Shown: piece after piece, positions 6,480 to 13,926 of the stretch | Layout of the letters: every line of letters starts with the position of its first letter | Position numbering within the stretch: position 1 is the first letter of the stretch | NCBI GenBank assembly: GCA_900546085.1 | Contig: URBS01000033.1 | Coordinates: 1-16,964 of the forward strand | Source: an uncultured Collinsella sp. | Lineage (GTDB): Bacteria; Actinomycetota; Coriobacteriia; Coriobacteriales; Coriobacteriaceae | DNA: 16,964 nt | Direction of reading: 5' to 3' | Position numbers and translations under genes: made by a program | Notes under the pieces: generated by a model | Told to the model about the DNA's origin: nothing | Databases searched by the model: none | What the model saw: only the letters and a program-made list of their open reading frames with translations

Positions 6480-6637
6480 ACGTGTCTCCTATCGGTTTCG
6501 ACCTAAAGCCCAGCGCAGATGCTCGGGCAATATAAACAAACGTCGTTATGATATACCTACTGGCCTGCAAGATAAACCCCAAAATGAAGGCGTCGTGATG
6601 ATGCAAGCCCTTGGTGCACCGACATGCCCTGCAGCCG

Positions 6638-8821
6638 CTAGGTCCATAGAAGATCACTGCGGGCGATAGTGGCACCGACGGCAAACGGCATGCAGGCAAT
6701 AACCGGGTACAGGTAGCGCATGTAGGTCGATCCGTTACACGGACCAATCAGGCACACAGCGAGCACACCCAGCAGCGGCACCCAAATCGCCAGTGCGCGC
6801 CATGAACGACGACGCAGCAGATAGACCACCACGGCAATCATGATCCACACGTAGGTGGCCGAGCTCATAGTGAGCGAGATAAAGGGAACACGCTGCACCG
6901 CCACACGGTACAGATTGATCAGATGATCGCACCAGCGCACGGCCTTGCTATCGACCGGATGGAAGTCAAAGTACTTGAGGTTGTCGGGCCTGGCCATAAT
7001 CTCGGCACTGCGCGCCGTGCTGTAAACCCACGCATCGCGAGCACTCGGATAGAAATACCCGTAGTAGTTATTGACGAGCGCCGAGATATAGCACTTCGGG
7101 TCCTTTTTGAACATCTGGATCCACACCTCAAAATAGGCGTCGATGTCCTCCTGCGAGGCGTACTCGTTAAAACAGTTTTTGACGGCATCCGACTTGTCGG
7201 GATTGTAGCGACGGCCCAGATTCTCGTACTTAAGCACCCGATCGATCGCAGCGCGTTCCCTATCGGTCACCAAGCCGTCGCAGGGAGCTTCCTCAATCGT
7301 GCCGTCCTCTTTAACCGTGGGTCCAACACCCGAGTTAAGCCCGTCGTGCTTTTGGACAAAGCGAGCCGTTTGCTGAAACGGAATTGAAAGCATTTCACGC
7401 TTGGAGCCGGGCGTGATATCGTGCGCCGGCATAAAGACCTTGATGAAATACGCATTAGAAGCCAGGCAGAGTGCGAGCACGGCGAGAACACCAAGCCAGC
7501 GAAAACGGGGCACGTTCTGCAGCGGCTCCGCATCTGTCCGCGCTGCGCGGCGGCACGACACGTAAACATCCCATGCGCAAAACGCAGCGGCGATCATGCA
7601 CGCCGCCAAGGGAAACGCCAGTCCGCCATTGCGCAAAAACGTGGAACCCAGGGCTCCCAGCGCGAGCAGCAACCAGTCGTGGCGTGCAAAGAGCACAGGT
7701 GCCTGTTCGCCTGCGCGCGCGGCATTAGCATCGCGACGGGGCAGACCACCCGCCATGAGCTTAACGGTCTGCACGAGCAACACCAAAAACGCGTCTGCGA
7801 AGAGCACGTCTTTGGTCAGTAGCGCCGCATAGTTGGAGAACATCGGCATAAACGCAAAGAACAACAGGATCACGCCGCGCACGGGCAGACCGACACCCAG
7901 CTTGCGCAGCGAGGAGACAGAGTATGCCATGCAGGCAGCCGTAACTGTAAACTGAACTGTGGTGTAGATGATGAGACCCGCATTGGCGCTGTTAAAGACC
8001 GAAAGCCCCAGCCGCACGCACGAGCCGATAATGGCAGTATGCACGACCGGGTGGTGCCCGTTGAGCAGCACATCAGGGTTGAGCAGGCGCAGGTAGTCGC
8101 TCGTACCATTGGGATAGTTGAACCACTGGCGAATCTGGGCGCCCGTGTCGCCCATAAAAAATCCCGGCAGCGAAGCAATGAGCGTAGGTGCCCAGGCGAC
8201 CACAAGCACCAAAAACGGACCGGCAAAGGGATGGATTGAGAGAACGGCATGCGCCACACGCCACACGCGGCCAAAATGCGCCTCCGAAAACGGAATGCGC
8301 CGAGAGCTCAGCCAATCTAGACACTCAAAAGCCAGGTAGAAGGCAACGACCGCCAAGAGCATCCAGCCCGCACCGCCTATCCAGGCGCAGATGATGCGAG
8401 CCTTGTCGCCGAGTACGATCTCGGCAGAATCGGTGAGGTCGTAGCTGCGGCCAAACACCATGCAGACGGCAAAGAACAGCGACGGAAGGATCACCGAAGG
8501 ACGCCAAGCATCGCCGCGGCCAAAGAATACGTAGCGAAACGGCAAGGTGAGCAGGCAGGCAAGTGCAAGCAGCATGACCGCGTCGGTATGGCCGGCAAAC
8601 GAGAGGAGTACCTCGTAGCACACATAGAGTGTGCCCGTCGCCTTGGGGTCGATCGCCAGGACCGCATTGCTCGACACCGGGGCGGGATCGATGGAAAACG
8701 CCGTGGTCGCCAACAGCGCAAGCAAAAAAGCGATGAGCGTCTGCTTGACGGGGTAGCGCTTAAACCAAACGATACGGGCGGCATCGCGCGCAGCCGTTGT
8801 GGAGAGTTCGGAATCCTTCAC
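6638..8821 (-). CDS. Large polytopic membrane protein, DUF6020-like
   Basis: This 727-residue protein has at least ten hydrophobic segments: near 25-42, 80-98, 108-124, 143-165, 200-222, 260-300, several between 305 and 440, and two at the C-terminus. A conserved-looking region at 222-262 (FFMGDTGAQIRQWFNYPNGT, later LLNPDVLLNGHHPVVHT) contains Asp225 and His256, His257 and His261 in what should be an extracytoplasmic loop. A large outer loop follows near 480-620. This layout recalls GT-C-fold glycosyltransferases using lipid-linked sugars, and I recognise it as DUF6020-like; substrate and reaction are unknown. Start GTG 8821 has AGAAAGG about 12 bases upstream, slightly far. Repeats B and C lie in its upstream region. 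No clear terminator follows. Confidence 0.88.
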   Translation of the reverse strand: MKDSELSTTAARDAARIVWFKRYPVKQTLIAFLLALLATTAFSIDPAPVSSNAVLAIDPKATGTLYVCYEVLLSFAGHTDAVMLLALACLLTLPFRYVFFGRGDAWRPSVILPSLFFAVCMVFGRSYDLTDSAEIVLGDKARIICAWIGGAGWMLLAVVAFYLAFECLDWLSSRRIPFSEAHFGRVWRVAHAVLSIHPFAGPFLVLVVAWAPTLIASLPGFFMGDTGAQIRQWFNYPNGTSDYLRLLNPDVLLNGHHPVVHTAIIGSCVRLGLSVFNSANAGLIIYTTVQFTVTAACMAYSVSSLRKLGVGLPVRGVILLFFAFMPMFSNYAALLTKDVLFADAFLVLLVQTVKLMAGGLPRRDANAARAGEQAPVLFARHDWLLLALGALGSTFLRNGGLAFPLAACMIAAAFCAWDVYVSCRRAARTDAEPLQNVPRFRWLGVLAVLALCLASNAYFIKVFMPAHDITPGSKREMLSIPFQQTARFVQKHDGLNSGVGPTVKEDGTIEEAPCDGLVTDRERAAIDRVLKYENLGRRYNPDKSDAVKNCFNEYASQEDIDAYFEVWIQMFKKDPKCYISALVNNYYGYFYPSARDAWVYSTARSAEIMARPDNLKYFDFHPVDSKAVRWCDHLINLYRVAVQRVPFISLTMSSATYVWIMIAVVVYLLRRRSWRALAIWVPLLGVLAVCLIGPCNGSTYMRYLYPVIACMPFAVGATIARSDLLWT

Positions 8822-8844
8822 AGTCCAAAGAGCCTTTCTAGAAA

Positions 8845-8895
8845 CCTGCCAAAAAGGGACAGGTTAATTTTGTCAGGTTTTATCTGGGAAAACGT
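8845..8895 (-). repeat. Dispersed intergenic repeat, copy B
   Basis: Read on the minus strand it matches copy A (3981-4030) at about 44 of 50 positions, with one extra T. It contains a hairpin of its own: AAACCTGACAAAA pairs with TTTTGGCAGGTTT with one mismatch, leaving TTAACCTGTCCCT in the loop. It ends about 20 bases upstream of the DUF6020-like start codon, so it probably lies in that gene's leader or promoter region. Confidence 0.8.
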
Positions 8896-8921
8896 TACGG
8901 TTCTGTCATCGTTGCCCAGCG

Positions 8922-8958
8922 AACCACCACAAAGGTGCCTGTCCCCTTTGTGGTGGTT
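8922..8958 (+). repeat. Perfect 14-bp hairpin with CCTGTCC loop, copy C
   Basis: The arms 8922-8935 and 8945-8958 pair perfectly over 14 bp around the loop TGCCTGTCC. It begins 8 bases after the lgt stop codon, so it could end lgt transcripts, though no strong T run follows on the minus strand; on the plus strand TTTTGGTGGTT follows. The loop core matches copies A and B, and the strand carrying CCTGTCC is opposite to copy B. Confidence 0.85.
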
Positions 8959-8965
8959 TTGGTGG

Positions 8966-9787
8966 TTAGGCGTCCAGGTAGACGCGCTGGGGCCGGTTGC
9001 GGCGACGGGCGAAGATGATGAGCGCCAGGCCCGCGATTATGAGCGGCAGGCTCAGCAGCTGACCCATGGTGATGACACCGCCCAGCAGATAGCCCAGCTG
9101 CGCATCGGGCACACGCACAAACTCAATCAAAAAGCGAACGATGCCGTAGCCCATCACAAAGACGCCCATAAACGTACCCTGGGGCAGCAGCGGTTTTTTG
9201 CGGCTGAGCACCTGCAGGATGCAAAAGAGCACGATGCCCTCAAGAAACGCCTCGTAGAGCTGGGAGGGATGGCGCGGCATATTGCCCGCGGTGCCGCCAA
9301 AGACCACACCCCAGGGCAGATCGGTCGGCTTACCCCACAGCTCACCGTTTACGAAGTTGGCGCAGCGTCCCAGGCACAGCGCCAGCGGAGCGCCGATAAC
9401 GGCAAGGTCGGCGATGGTCCAGGCGTCGAGCTTATACATGCGACACACGATGATGCCGCCCAAGATGCCGCCGACCAGGCCACCGTGGAAGCTCATGCCG
9501 CCCTCGTTGGTGGCAAAGATCTCGAACGGGTGGGTCCAATAGTAGCCATCGCCGTAAAAGACGACGTAAAACAGGCGCGCGCCGATGATGAGGCCAAAGA
9601 CCGCGCCGACCACGACGCTCGTCAGGTCATCAATCGTAATGTCGAAGCCCCAACGACGCTGTGTGCGGTACATAACGACCGCCGTGAGCAGGGCGCCGAC
9701 CACGTAGGCCAGGCCGTACCAGTAGATAATGATGGGGCCCGCCGAGATAGCGACGGGATCAAGCATATGGTAGAGGTCGTTGAGCAT
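8966..9787 (-). CDS. lgt: Prolipoprotein diacylglyceryl transferase
   Basis: Lgt transfers diacylglycerol from phosphatidylglycerol to the lipobox cysteine of prolipoproteins, the first step of lipoprotein maturation in the membrane. The 273-residue product has about seven hydrophobic segments and the family motifs in order: GGMSFHGGLVGG (His101), the Lgt signature GRCANFVNGELWGKP (Arg141, Asn144, Asn147, Glu149) and RHPSQLYEAFLEG (172-184). Arg141 and His101 correspond to the residues reported essential in Escherichia coli (Arg143, His103). The start ATG 9787 is preferred because AGGGGG sits six bases upstream; the frame could extend to a TTG at 9814 without a site. The C-terminus is basic (RRRNRPQRVYLDA). 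It stands alone, between a NifU-domain gene and repeat C. Confidence 0.98.
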   Translation of the reverse strand: MLNDLYHMLDPVAISAGPIIIYWYGLAYVVGALLTAVVMYRTQRRWGFDITIDDLTSVVVGAVFGLIIGARLFYVVFYGDGYYWTHPFEIFATNEGGMSFHGGLVGGILGGIIVCRMYKLDAWTIADLAVIGAPLALCLGRCANFVNGELWGKPTDLPWGVVFGGTAGNMPRHPSQLYEAFLEGIVLFCILQVLSRKKPLLPQGTFMGVFVMGYGIVRFLIEFVRVPDAQLGYLLGGVITMGQLLSLPLIIAGLALIIFARRRNRPQRVYLDA

Positions 9788-9810
9788 ATCGATCCCCCTG
9801 CTCCCTACAT

Positions 9811-9847
9811 ACAAATGCGGCCGCGGGCCTTACGCTCGCAGCCGCAT
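9811..9847 (-). terminator. Terminator-like hairpin between the NifU-domain gene and lgt
   Basis: The arms 9815-9825 and 9837-9847 pair over 11 bp with one G-U around an 11-base loop, followed on the minus strand by TTTGT. It lies about 50 bases past the stop of the NifU-domain gene and 28 bases before the lgt start. The T run is short, so termination may be partial and lgt may be partly fed from upstream. Confidence 0.55.
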
Positions 9848-9896
9848 ATCTGGGCGTGACGTCTATGCGGAGCATGTCGTCCGCAGCTTTCGCGGC

Positions 9897-10175
9897 TTAG
9901 AACGGCGCGTACTCGTCGTACAGGTCGTCGGTCTCGCCAGAAGCATTGACCTGCTCGACGCGGGTAACGCCGGGCACGTGCTCCTTCAGGATGCGCTCGA
10001 TACCCATGGACAGAGTCAGTGCACTCATAGGGCAGCCGGCGCAGGCGCCCTGCAGTTCCAGCTTGACGACACCCTCGTCGTCGACGCCCACATACTCCAT
10101 ATCGCCGCCGTCGGCCTGCAGGTTGGGGCGAATCTCTTCAAGAACCTTCTTAAGCAGCTCTTCGTTAACAGCCAC
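9897..10175 (-). CDS. NifU C-terminal domain (Nfu-type) Fe-S protein
   Basis: This 92-residue protein is a stand-alone NifU C-terminal domain. It has the typical start ELLKKVLEEIRPNLQADGGDMEYVGVDD and the cluster-binding CxxC in GACAGCPMSALTLSMGIERIL (Cys45, Cys48). Such proteins hold or carry an Fe-S cluster to target enzymes; two chains usually share one 4Fe-4S cluster. There is no N-terminal scaffold domain and no cysteine desulfurase next to it. The C-terminal tail (GETDDLYDEYAPF) is acidic. Start GTG 10175 has AAAGGAG eight bases upstream. It appears to be a single gene, with a hairpin at 9811-9847 downstream and a small palindrome at 10198-10213 upstream. Confidence 0.96.
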   Translation of the reverse strand: MAVNEELLKKVLEEIRPNLQADGGDMEYVGVDDEGVVKLELQGACAGCPMSALTLSMGIERILKEHVPGVTRVEQVNASGETDDLYDEYAPF

Positions 10176-10197
10176 AGGGGCTCCTTTCTCACAATAA

Positions 10198-10213
10198 CGC
10201 GGGCACGCCCGCG
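10198..10213. promoter_or_regulatory. Palindrome just upstream of the NifU-domain gene
   Basis: CGCGGGC-AC-GCCCGCG is a perfect 7+7 inverted repeat about 12 bases upstream of the Shine-Dalgarno site. As DNA it could be an operator; as RNA it would form a tight 6-bp hairpin in the leader. I see no convincing -35/-10 pair nearby. Elsewhere in the 181-base gap (10176-10356) I recognise nothing. Confidence 0.35.
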
Positions 10214-10356
10214 GACAGAAGCTATGTTACTACAGCCATGTACCCGCTCACGAGCCGTCCATGCGCGCAGACGCGACCTTCACGAGTAGTCAATTTGGGT
10301 CGGGACTTATTGAGACTTTTTGAGCTGCGTCCGTCGTCAGATGGCGACAACGCATA

Positions 10357-10881
10357 TTACTGCCGAGCCTGTCCCCCGGTACCAATCTGGACATCGACGA
10401 TAACCTGGCGGTAGCTAATGCCGCAGGAGTCGAGGATGCGGCGGCTGATGCGGCCGTCGTCGGTGTCGGCGTACTTGTTGTCCAGGTAGACGACCTCGCC
10501 CACACCCACCTGCGCCAGGATCTTGGCGCAGTCGTGGCACGGGAACAGCGTGACGTAGACCGTGGAACCCTCAAGGTCTTTGAGCGAGCCACGGTAGTTG
10601 AGCACGGCGTTGGCCTCGGCATGGACCACGTAGTTGTGCTTGTCCTGCAGCGGGTCATCGCTCGTACCCCACGGGAAAAAGTCGTCGTTGAGCGCCGAGG
10701 GCGTGCCGTTGTAACCCACCGAAAGGATGCGGTGGTTGGTGCTGGCGATGCACGCTCCCACCTGCGTGTTGGGGTCCTTGCTGCGGCGCTGCGCGGCGAT
10801 GGCCACGCTCATAAAGAACTCGTCCCAGCTAATAACGTCGCGGCGCTTGCCCGACGCGGTTTGATGAAGATCGTCCGACAT
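10357..10881 (-). CDS. dCMP deaminase (ComEB-type cytidylate deaminase)
   Basis: The 174-residue protein has the zinc-dependent deaminase motifs HAEANAVLN (His88, catalytic Glu90) and PCHDCAK (Cys115, Cys118), and the dCMP deaminase start WDEFFMSVAIAAQRRSKDPN with QVGACI and GYNGTPSALND. It converts dCMP to dUMP, feeding dTMP synthesis in the cytoplasm. Start ATG 10881 is chosen because GGAGG lies eight bases upstream; the frame extends 12 codons further without a site. The last residues (GTGGQARQ) are coded by DNA containing AGCCTGTCCCCC (10366-10377), which shares GCCTGTCCCC with repeat C, so the C-terminal tail may come from a repeat insertion. It is a single gene downstream of coaX. Confidence 0.96.
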   Translation of the reverse strand: MSDDLHQTASGKRRDVISWDEFFMSVAIAAQRRSKDPNTQVGACIASTNHRILSVGYNGTPSALNDDFFPWGTSDDPLQDKHNYVVHAEANAVLNYRGSLKDLEGSTVYVTLFPCHDCAKILAQVGVGEVVYLDNKYADTDDGRISRRILDSCGISYRQVIVDVQIGTGGQARQ

Positions 10882-10963
10882 GGCAGACACCTCCGCAATC
10901 GCAATAGTTTGGCCCATTGTAGCAGGTGAAAGGTAGGGGCGCTTATCCCACCAGCCCCTCGCC

Positions 10964-11815
10964 CTACGCGCGGCGGGGCTTTTGGTTGATGCGGTAGAGC
11001 TCGGCGAGACCCCGCAACGTCAGCGCGTCGTCTACCGTCAGGCTATGGCCGACCAGCGCCGCAAGTGCCTCGGCATCGTCGCCGGTAATGACGATGGGCA
11101 CATCGCCCTCCCCCGCGGCCTTGGTCGCGCGCATCTCGGCAAGCACCATGTCGAGCATGCCGTCGATGCGGGCTACCTCGCCCAAAACCACACCCGAGCG
11201 CATGGCCTCGCGCGTGTTGCGTCCGATGACGTGCGTTGGCGCCGAGGGCTCAACCTGGGGTAGGCGCGCTGCTGCCGCCGAAAGCGAACGGGCGCCGAGG
11301 GCCAGGCCTGGCGCGATAACGCCGCCCACAAAGGTACCGTGCGCGTCGATGACCTCGATATTGGTCGTCGTGCCCAGGTCAATCACGATGCACGGCGAGC
11401 CGTAGACGGCGCGGGCCGCCACGGCATCGGCGATGCGGTCGGGGCCGATCTCGGCCGGATCGTCGTAGTGCACGGGTATGCCGGTCTTAAGTCCCGGCCC
11501 CACGGTGAGCACGCGCCCCGTGCAGGTGCGGGATAGTGCCGCCTTCCACGGGCGCTCGAGCGCCGGGACTACACAGCTCAGCACGGCCGCGGCGGGTGCA
11601 AGCACCCCGGGCACACCTGCATCGGCGGCGAGCGCGCCCATGACCTGCACAAGTCGCATGCGCGCTTCGTCGGCCGTAATGCTCGACGGCGTCGTGATCT
11701 CGCATGTCGCAAGCGGACATTCCTGCGCCGCGGCCGAATCCTCGGCAAACAGGCCAAAGCGAATGAACGTGTTGCCCACGTCGACCGTCAATATATATGC
11801 GCACCCATTAAGCAT
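10964..11815 (-). CDS. coaX: Type III pantothenate kinase
   Basis: CoaX phosphorylates pantothenate in the first step of CoA synthesis. The 283-residue product has the phosphate-binding start LTVDVGNTFIRFGLF (Asp12), the block EIGPDRIADAVAARAVYG (GxDR at 124-127), IDLGTTTNIEVID (146-157), FVGGVIAPGLALGARSL and IGRNTREAMRSGVVLG, in family order. Two motifs differ from what I expect: the usual DFGTATTFD is DLGTTTNIE here (Thr to Asn, Asp to Glu), and the late TGG motif is TGDDAEA. It is about 25 residues longer than usual, mostly in loops. ATG 11815 has AAAGGAG eight bases upstream; the frame extends 18 codons further without a site. It is divergent from the OPT gene. Confidence 0.95.
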   Translation of the reverse strand: MLNGCAYILTVDVGNTFIRFGLFAEDSAAAQECPLATCEITTPSSITADEARMRLVQVMGALAADAGVPGVLAPAAAVLSCVVPALERPWKAALSRTCTGRVLTVGPGLKTGIPVHYDDPAEIGPDRIADAVAARAVYGSPCIVIDLGTTTNIEVIDAHGTFVGGVIAPGLALGARSLSAAAARLPQVEPSAPTHVIGRNTREAMRSGVVLGEVARIDGMLDMVLAEMRATKAAGEGDVPIVITGDDAEALAALVGHSLTVDDALTLRGLAELYRINQKPRRA

Positions 11816-11842
11816 CGTCGGCGCTCCTTTCGTCTGCCCAGC

Positions 11843-11897
11843 AGTATATCGCCTACCTAAACCAGTCATCCCAAAATGACTAGCTTGCGGCTATACT
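11843..11897. promoter_or_regulatory. Divergent coaX/OPT promoter region with inverted repeat
   Basis: Two TATACT -10-like boxes face apart: 11848-11843 on the minus strand for coaX and 11892-11897 on the plus strand for the OPT transporter. Between them is the inverted repeat AGTCAT-CCCAAA-ATGACT (11864-11881), placed near where both -35 regions should be. The -35 matches are poor on both sides. An operator for a shared regulator is plausible but unproven. Confidence 0.45.
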
Positions 11898-11950
11898 GGT
11901 GCGCGGTCGTTTGCGAGCTCACGCGGCGGCCCTTGGTAACCCGACTTCCC

Positions 11951-11990
11951 GCGCCGTATCCGTAACGGCGCTCCCGGGGGAAGCGGATAT
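11951..11990 (+). promoter_or_regulatory. Structured leader of the OPT transporter gene
   Basis: The leader between the putative start near 11904 and the ATG is about 100 bases. It contains a perfect 7-bp stem, GCGCCGT (11951-11957) with ACGGCGC (11965-11971). The loop bases TATCCG (11957-11962) could instead pair with CGGATA (11984-11989), just upstream of the ribosome binding site. Two exclusive pairings suggest possible regulation. I do not recognise a riboswitch class. Confidence 0.3.
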
Positions 11991-12007
11991 ACGCAAAGGA
12001 GTTCTAT

Positions 12008-13711
12008 ATGAGCAATCCCTCGAACCGCGCTTCGATGCGCGGGCAACTCACGCTGCGCGGCGTCGTCATCGGCGTCCTTGGCTGCGTGATCATCACGGCA
12101 AGCTCGGCCTACACGGCCCTCAAGATGGGTGCACTCCCCTGGCCGATTATTTTCGCTGCCGTCATCTCGCTGTTCTTCCTGAAGCTCATGGGTGACGCCA
12201 GCCTCAACGAGGCCAACGTCACCCACACCATCATGTCCGCGGGCGCCATGGTCGCCGGCGGCCTGGCGTTTACCATCCCGGGCGCCTGGATGCTGGGCTA
12301 TGCCGACCAGATCAGCTGGCTCGACATGTTTATCGTGGCACTCGCCGGCACCATCTTGGGCCTGCTGGCAACGGCGCTCATCCACCGCCACTTTATCGTG
12401 GACGCCGCGCTGGAGTTTCCCACCGGCAATGCCGCAGCTCAGACACTGCGCGCCACCGAGGCCGGCGGCAAGACCGGCAAGCAGCTCTTTGGCTCCATGG
12501 CCATCGCAGGCATCTACAGCGTGCTTCGCGACGCCCTGGGCGTGGTGCCCAGCATGTTGTGCACGCTCAATATCCCCGGCGTGACCTTTGCCATCTATAA
12601 CTCGCCCATGCTGCTCTCCATCGGCTTTTTGGTGGGCTTCGCCCCGGTTGCCTTCTGGTTTGCCGGCGCGCTGCTAGGTAACTTTGGCATCATCGTGGGC
12701 GGCACCGCTGCCGGTCTGTTCGACGTTGTGACTGCGCAGGGCATCGTCAAGTCCCTGGGCATGGGCCTCATGATGGGCTTTGGCGTCGCCGTCGTCCTCA
12801 AGGACATCCTGCCGCAGGTCGCCGGTATCGTCCGCGGTCTTGCCGCCGACAGCTCCACCGACACCGACGAGCAGTCGCTCATCTCGGGCTCCCTTAAGCT
12901 CGACGCCGGCATCATCGGCCTGGGCGCCGCCGCCATCGCCGTGATCATCGCCATCGTGCTTGACCTTGGTCCCGTTCCGGCCGTCATCGTGACGCTGTTC
13001 ACCTTTGTCACCACCATCATGAGCGCACAGAGCTGCGGCCAGACGGGCATCGACCCCATGGAGATCTTTGGCCTCATCGTCATGCTCATCGTGGCTGCCT
13101 TCGCACAGATCGCTCAGGTCAAGCTGTTCTTTATCGCCGGCATCGTAGCCGTGGCGTGCGGCCTTGCGGGCGACGTCATGAACGACTTTAAGGCCGGCGC
13201 CGTGCTGGGCACCAACCCGCGTGCGCAGTGGATCGGCCAAGCCATCGGCGGCATCGTGGGCGCCCTGGTCGCCGCAGCCGTCATGGTCGCGCTCGTCACC
13301 GCCTATGGTCCGGACGCCTTTGGCCCCGACAAGAGCTTTGTGGCCGCGCAGGCAAGCGTCGTCGCCACCATGGTCTCGGGCATCCCGAGCGTGCCGTGGT
13401 TCGCAGGCGGCTTTATCGCCGGCATCGTCATGTACTGGCTCGGCATTCCGGCCATGATGATCGGCCTGGGCGTGTACCTGCCGTTCTACATGTCGCTCAC
13501 GGCCTTCCTGGGCTCCTGCGTTAAGCTCGCCTACGACAAGTGGGCCGCCCACCGCGATGCCGAGGCCGGTCTTTCGGACGAGGAGAAGGCCTCCAAGGAT
13601 GCCGCCTTCCAGGAGCAGGGCCTGGTCGTCGCCAGCGGCCTGCTCGGCGGCGAGTCCATCGTCGGCGTTATCCTGGCGTTTGTCTCTGTTGGTCTGAGCC
13701 TGCTAGGGTAG
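12008..13711 (+). CDS. OPT family oligopeptide transporter
   Basis: This 567-residue protein consists almost wholly of membrane segments (about 14). It begins RGQLTLRGVVIGVLGCVIIT with SSAYTALKMGALPWPIIFAA (the OPT-type N-terminal segment), followed by NEANVTHTIMSAGAMVAGGLAFTIP, EFPTGNAAAQTLRATEAGG and later SAQSCGQTGIDPMEIFGLIV; these match bacterial members of the oligopeptide transporter (OPT) superfamily. Such proteins take up peptides or, in the yellow-stripe branch, metal chelates, driven by proton symport; the substrate here is unknown. The N-terminal domain typical of eukaryotic members is absent, and the length suits bacterial ones. The ATG at 12008 has AAAGGAG seven bases upstream. 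A strong terminator follows at 13738-13774, so it is a single-gene unit. Confidence 0.96.
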   Translation: MSNPSNRASMRGQLTLRGVVIGVLGCVIITASSAYTALKMGALPWPIIFAAVISLFFLKLMGDASLNEANVTHTIMSAGAMVAGGLAFTIPGAWMLGYADQISWLDMFIVALAGTILGLLATALIHRHFIVDAALEFPTGNAAAQTLRATEAGGKTGKQLFGSMAIAGIYSVLRDALGVVPSMLCTLNIPGVTFAIYNSPMLLSIGFLVGFAPVAFWFAGALLGNFGIIVGGTAAGLFDVVTAQGIVKSLGMGLMMGFGVAVVLKDILPQVAGIVRGLAADSSTDTDEQSLISGSLKLDAGIIGLGAAAIAVIIAIVLDLGPVPAVIVTLFTFVTTIMSAQSCGQTGIDPMEIFGLIVMLIVAAFAQIAQVKLFFIAGIVAVACGLAGDVMNDFKAGAVLGTNPRAQWIGQAIGGIVGALVAAAVMVALVTAYGPDAFGPDKSFVAAQASVVATMVSGIPSVPWFAGGFIAGIVMYWLGIPAMMIGLGVYLPFYMSLTAFLGSCVKLAYDKWAAHRDAEAGLSDEEKASKDAAFQEQGLVVASGLLGGESIVGVILAFVSVGLSLLG

Positions 13712-13737
13712 GCCGAACAACAACGCACCAGCGCAGA

Positions 13738-13774
13738 GCGCGGGGTCGGAATCAAACCGGCCCCGCGCTTTTTT
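13738..13774 (+). terminator. Intrinsic terminator of the OPT gene
   Basis: The arms 13738-13749 and 13757-13768 pair over 12 bp with one G-U around the loop AATCAAA, followed by six T (13769-13774). It lies 26 bases past the stop codon. This is a textbook rho-independent terminator. Confidence 0.95.
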
Positions 13775-13850
13775 GTCTATTTGACTCTTATGATCCTCAC
13801 GGCGTTTTAGCCATGTCGATTGTCCTGACTTCCAGGTCAACAAACCTTGT

Positions 13851-13879
13851 CTGACACCTCGCCTAACGCGGTGTAGAGT
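13851..13879 (+). promoter_or_regulatory. Probable promoter of the DUF389 gene
   Basis: CTGACA (13851-13856; five of six matches to the consensus -35) and TAGAGT (13874-13879; four of six) are exactly 17 bases apart. Predicted transcription start is near 13886, giving a leader of about 40 bases to the ATG at 13927. The box positions are seen; activity is inferred. Confidence 0.55.
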
Positions 13880-13926
13880 AAAGACGACAGACGCAAGAAG
13901 CGGCTCAGAAGCTAAACGAGGTAAGC

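Noticed and set aside
6613..6620. GGTGCACC palindrome after the DUF6020-like gene
   Set aside because: At 8 bp, with no T run and no conserved flanks, it is too short to call a terminator or operator.
8588..9859. 423-residue plus-strand open frame
   Set aside because: It runs antisense across lgt, both repeats and part of the DUF6020-like gene. High GC content keeps such frames open; there is no domain and no ribosome binding site.
12674..13552. 292-residue minus-strand open frame
   Set aside because: It is antisense to the OPT transporter and very rich in Asp, His and Gly, with no domain.
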